A stretch of DNA of 11,543 bases from Tieghemiomyces parasiticus. Its lineage: Eukaryota; Kickxellomycota; Dimargaritomycetes; Dimargaritales; Dimargaritaceae. The stretch is from positions 1 to 11,543 of the forward strand of contig JANBPT010001266.1 of assembly GCA_027575765.1 (NCBI GenBank), given 5' to 3'. Numbering within the stretch: the first letter of the stretch is position 1; every line of letters begins with the position of its first letter. This document shows positions 9,458 to 11,543 of the stretch, piece by piece. The translations under genes and the position numbers were made by a program. The notes beneath the pieces are model-generated. The model had not been told where the DNA came from. It worked only from the letters and a program-made list of their open reading frames with translations, and did not search any database.

Positions 9458-10758
9458 ATGCCTGCTGCCAAGATTGCGCCCTCGCTCCTCTCTGGCGACT
9501 TTGCCAACCTGGCCTCCGAATGCGAACGCATGGTCGAGCTTGGGGCCGACTACCTCCACATGGGTAAGCTACAATGAACGAAAGCCAGGCGCAGGTCTAT
9601 GCGTGCCGACGTTAGGTTGTAAGACCAGCGTCCTCGGCGAGGCGCTGCCTAGGTCCTTATAGACCACACAGGTATAGCACGTACCCCGGAGGCTAACCAG
9701 CAGTATTAACCGTGCCCTTACTTTGTCATTTATATCACGCCCATCTTTAAGACGTGATGGACGGGTAAGTATTGGCAGCCTTTTGGCCTGAAACTCCTTG
9801 CGACAGAACGGTGAGGGAAGCTGATCGACTTATCCTTCTCTCCGTCACACTCACACACACTCACCGGACCCCTCGACACACCGTCCTTACCACCTTATGC
9901 GCTTCGATCAGTCACTTCGTCCCCAACCTGACCATCGGGGCGCCCGTCATCAAGTCGCTGCGTCAACACACCAACGCCTTCTTGGACTGCCACATGATGG
10001 TGTCCAATCCCGAACAGTGGGTTGATGACTTTGCCAAGGCCGGCGCTAACCTGTACATGTTCCACATCGAGGCTACCGGTAAGTTACTTCGCCTTCCCTA
10101 ATAACCTAGCGCACAATGAGTAGACTCGTCAAAGACCTGCCTTGTCGGCGTTAAGTCTGGTACAACCAAGGCCGAGCTTCATCGGCCTAGGTATAGCTGC
10201 TGACCTACTTTATGCACTGGAGTACCTCGTATTTTATATCCTCTTCAACAACAGAGTACCCCCAGGCTCTCATCGAGAAGATCCACGCCACTGGAATGAA
10301 GGCCGGGATCGCCATCAAGCCGAAGACCCCCGTTGATGCCGTCCTAGCGCTCGCCGAGAACCTCGATATGGTTCTCGTTATGACTGTGGAGCCTGGCTTT
10401 GGCGGCCAGAAATTCATGCCCGAGTGCATGAGCAAGGTAAGCAGGCAGCAGCTGTAGCGCTTCGTCGCCGATATGACAACCAAGTGTTATTGCATCAACC
10501 ATTTCATTAATCAACCCATACTTTCAATGCACAAACGCTCGCGTGGACCACCACATGCTCATCTAGGTTGTGGCCTTGCGCCGGGCCTTCCCCGAGCTGG
10601 ATATTCAAGTTGACGGTGGTATCGACCTCACCAACATTGACGTGGCTACTACTGCTGGGGCGAACGTCATCGTGGCTGGTACGTCCATCTTCAAGGCGGA
10701 CTCGCCCCGGGATGTGATTGGAACCTTCCGCAATAGCATCGAGGCAAAGTTGCGTTAG
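9458..10758 (+). CDS. RPE1: Ribulose-5-phosphate 3-epimerase, five exons
   Basis: It interconverts D-ribulose 5-phosphate and D-xylulose 5-phosphate in the non-oxidative pentose phosphate pathway, in the cytosol. Exons: 9458-9563, 9752-9764, 9912-10078, 10255-10436 and 10567-10758 (106, 13, 167, 182 and 192 nt), giving 219 residues; human is about 228 and yeast 238. Donors are GTAAGC, GTAAGT, GTAAGT and GTAAGC; acceptors are AAG, CAG, CAG and TAG. The joined protein reads through every junction in register with the family: [14 protein letters not shown]34-M-D36-V-M-D-G-HFVPN, D65-C-H67-[21 protein letters not shown] and [11 protein letters not shown]. Expected metal ligands H34, D36, H67 and D172 are all present; D36 and D172 are the catalytic pair of this TIM-barrel fold. 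D36 is encoded across the first junction and the 13-nt exon. The start has A at -3. Identity is very secure, and exon edges are secure by alignment logic. Confidence 0.96.
9564..9751 (+). other. RPE1 intron 1
   Basis: 188 nt, donor G|GTAAGC, acceptor TTTAAG|AC. It splits the codon for catalytic Asp36 after its first base. Stop codons in the intron exclude read-through. Confidence 0.9.
9752..9764 (+). other. RPE1 13-nt microexon encoding D-V-M-D-G
   Basis: The exon (ACGTGATGGACGG) supplies the last two bases of Asp36, then Val, Met and Asp, and the first two bases of Gly40. It is required to produce the invariant HMDVMDGHFVPN block, and it has a GTAAGT donor directly after it and an AG directly before it. 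Confidence 0.92.
9765..9911 (+). other. RPE1 intron 2
   Basis: 147 nt, donor GTAAGT, acceptor GATCAG|TCACTTC. The junction completes Gly40 (GG|T) and continues with HFVPN. Confidence 0.9.
10079..10254 (+). other. RPE1 intron 3
   Basis: 176 nt, donor CCG|GTAAGT, acceptor AACAG|AGTACC. The junction makes Glu96 (G|AG) in FHIEATEYPQAL, matching the family. Retention would give a stop about five codons into the intron. Confidence 0.9.
10437..10566 (+). other. RPE1 intron 4
   Basis: 130 nt, phase 0, donor AAG|GTAAGC, acceptor ATCTAG|GTTGTG. It joins ECMSK to [18 protein letters not shown], in register with the family. Confidence 0.9.
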
Positions 10759-10810
10759 ATGGTACCAATTGTTGAACTCCAATTTAGACGGTCAGAGCCG
10801 CCGATCACAC

Positions 10811-10816
10811 AATAAA
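10811..10816 (+). terminator. Poly(A) signal of RPE1
   Basis: AATAAA lies 53 nt after the RPE1 stop. It sits in the loop of a GC-rich inverted repeat (10797-10803 with 10848-10854). A further AATAAA at about 10860 could be an alternative. Confidence 0.6.
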
Positions 10817-11165
10817 TGACTCTACTCGTCTGTCCACAGTGCTATGCCGGCGGCGGTATAATAAATACATTGAGTTGCTGGCGATGCTAATAATTGATTT
10901 AGACGCCATATCACAGTCGAACGGATAAGGTTGTTAGGGTCTACAAACCCATTTATTGCCTGAACGACAAGTTAGTTAAACTCGGTTCATAGTAGGAAAG
11001 GACCAGTAGCACAGGAGGGCCGGATATGACCAGAAAAAGAAAAAATGCATCAGAAAAGAATAAAAGAGAAACGAACACCTGCGTACAGCAAAGAGGGAGT
11101 GCAGCAGTGGGGTAAGCGGTGAGGGCTGGAGTCCAACACGAATAAAGAGAAATTTTAAAATAATA

Positions 11166-11193
11166 AGGGCGGTCTGCAAGGCCGACCGGCCCT
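11166..11193. repeat. Inverted repeat AGGGCGGTC / GACCGGCCCT
   Basis: Arms 11166-11174 and 11184-11193 pair as a 9-bp stem with one bulged base around a 9-nt loop. This is the first member of a hairpin series running to 11367. Confidence 0.8.
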
Positions 11194-11205
11194 ATATTGG
11201 ATATA

Positions 11206-11222
11206 TTCATTGGAGCAATGAA
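11206..11222. repeat. Perfect 7-bp hairpin TTCATTG-GAG-CAATGAA
   Basis: Arms 11206-11212 and 11216-11222 are perfect reverse complements around a 3-nt loop. It lies 12 nt after the previous inverted repeat. Confidence 0.85.
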
Positions 11223-11224
11223 GG

Positions 11225-11255
11225 CAGAGTGCCCACTAAAGGGGGCACCGCTCTG
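11225..11255. repeat. Inverted repeat CAGAG-TGCCC / GGGCA-CCG-CTCTG
   Basis: Two 5-bp helices are separated by a one-sided 3-nt bulge (CCG). It begins 2 nt after the previous hairpin, so the two could stack. Confidence 0.8.
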
Positions 11256-11327
11256 TAATTATATTATCCCGCTTAACAGGGCAATGCCGAACCCTATAAG
11301 ATAATGGGTTAGGATGACGCTTCACGC

Positions 11328-11333
11328 TTTATT
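11328..11333 (-). terminator. Probable poly(A) signal of the right-edge gene
   Basis: TTTATT on the plus strand reads AATAAA on the minus strand, about 120 nt downstream of the stop of the right-edge gene. Confidence 0.5.
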
Positions 11334-11453
11334 TAAAAGACATACGTCAGGAACAACATGCCTGGCGTCGTAAGATGAAGGTGAAGTAGAAAATACCGGC
11401 CGTAGTAATCGCGGGTGTAAGTTTAAATAGGCGCAACGGGGAGAAGCTTCCGT

Positions 11454-11543
11454 TTAATTGAGGGCAAACACCTTGTCCTTGGCGCGGAAGTCCTTCTTCT
11501 TGGCGCTCTCGAAGGCCAGCTTCTGCTTGGCGAGTTTGTTGGC
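11454..11543 (-). CDS. C-terminal end of an unidentified Lys/Ala-rich protein (partial)
   Basis: The last 29 codons and a TAA stop of a gene entering from the right. It ends KDKVFALN, with a basic, helix-prone stretch before that (KLAKQKLAFESAKKKDF). Ten Lys of 29 and nearly all G/C third positions (AAG rather than AAA) suggest a highly expressed protein, perhaps a ribosomal or ribosome-associated one, but I do not recognise it. It is convergent with RPE1. Confidence 0.7.
   Translation of the reverse strand, partial: ANKLAKQKLAFESAKKKDFRAKDKVFALN

Larger units (their letters stand above)
10817..11327. other. Convergent intergenic spacer with clustered inverted repeats
   Basis: No protein-coding frame here is convincing; the long minus-strand frames at about 10953-11210 translate to low-complexity, chance-like sequence. 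The plus strand is purine-rich at about 11030-11160. From 11166 onward the spacer holds a close series of inverted repeats that the flanking genes do not explain. Whether it is transcribed on its own is unknown. Confidence 0.5.

Noticed and set aside
10953..11210. Minus-strand frames rich in Phe and Leu in the RPE1 downstream spacer
   Set aside because: They arise from the purine-rich plus strand and have no coding character. A membrane peptide cannot be supported.

Overview
The window looks like nuclear DNA of a fungus, probably an early-diverging one; the lineage is inference. Coding sequence is GC-rich and spacers are AT-richer. Introns are short (about 130-190 nt inside coding regions) with GTAAG[T/C] donors, and poly(A) signals are AATAAA-like. 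The ubiquitin carries the yeast-type residues S19, D24 and S28. No mobile element, CRISPR array or convincing tRNA gene was seen.

Layout, left to right. (1) The 5' part of an EBP2-type ribosome-biogenesis gene on the minus strand (1-476), running off the left edge, with one intron. (2) A divergent promoter spacer (477-1445). (3) An SS18/GIF (SSXT)-type transcription co-activator on the plus strand (1446-3242) ending in a 16-residue glutamine tract. (4) A short convergent 3' spacer with an AT-rich block and a GA/GT microsatellite. (5) A 1218-residue WDR6/Trm734 (Rtt10) WD-repeat protein on the minus strand (3520-7176), without introns. (6) A divergent spacer holding the ubiquitin-eS31 promoter (TATA box, E-box, repeated motifs) and a probable 410-nt 5'UTR intron. 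(7) Ubiquitin-40S ribosomal protein S27a/eS31 (8421-8897). (8) A spacer, then ribulose-5-phosphate 3-epimerase in five exons (9458-10758), one of them only 13 nt. (9) A 695-nt convergent spacer rich in inverted repeats. (10) The last 29 codons of an unidentified Lys/Ala-rich protein on the minus strand (11454-11543).

Three of the six genes serve translation: EBP2 in 60S assembly, WDR6/Trm734 in anticodon-loop tRNA methylation, and eS31 as a 40S subunit fused to ubiquitin. RPE is a pentose-phosphate housekeeping enzyme and the SS18-like protein is a chromatin co-activator. I see no evidence that they form one pathway or a novel gene system; this is a housekeeping region. The less-explained signals are non-coding: the AG-free, structured 3' half of the RPS31 5'UTR intron, a motif repeated between that intron and its promoter, a run of hairpins at 11166-11367, and the RPE microexon that carries the catalytic aspartate loop.
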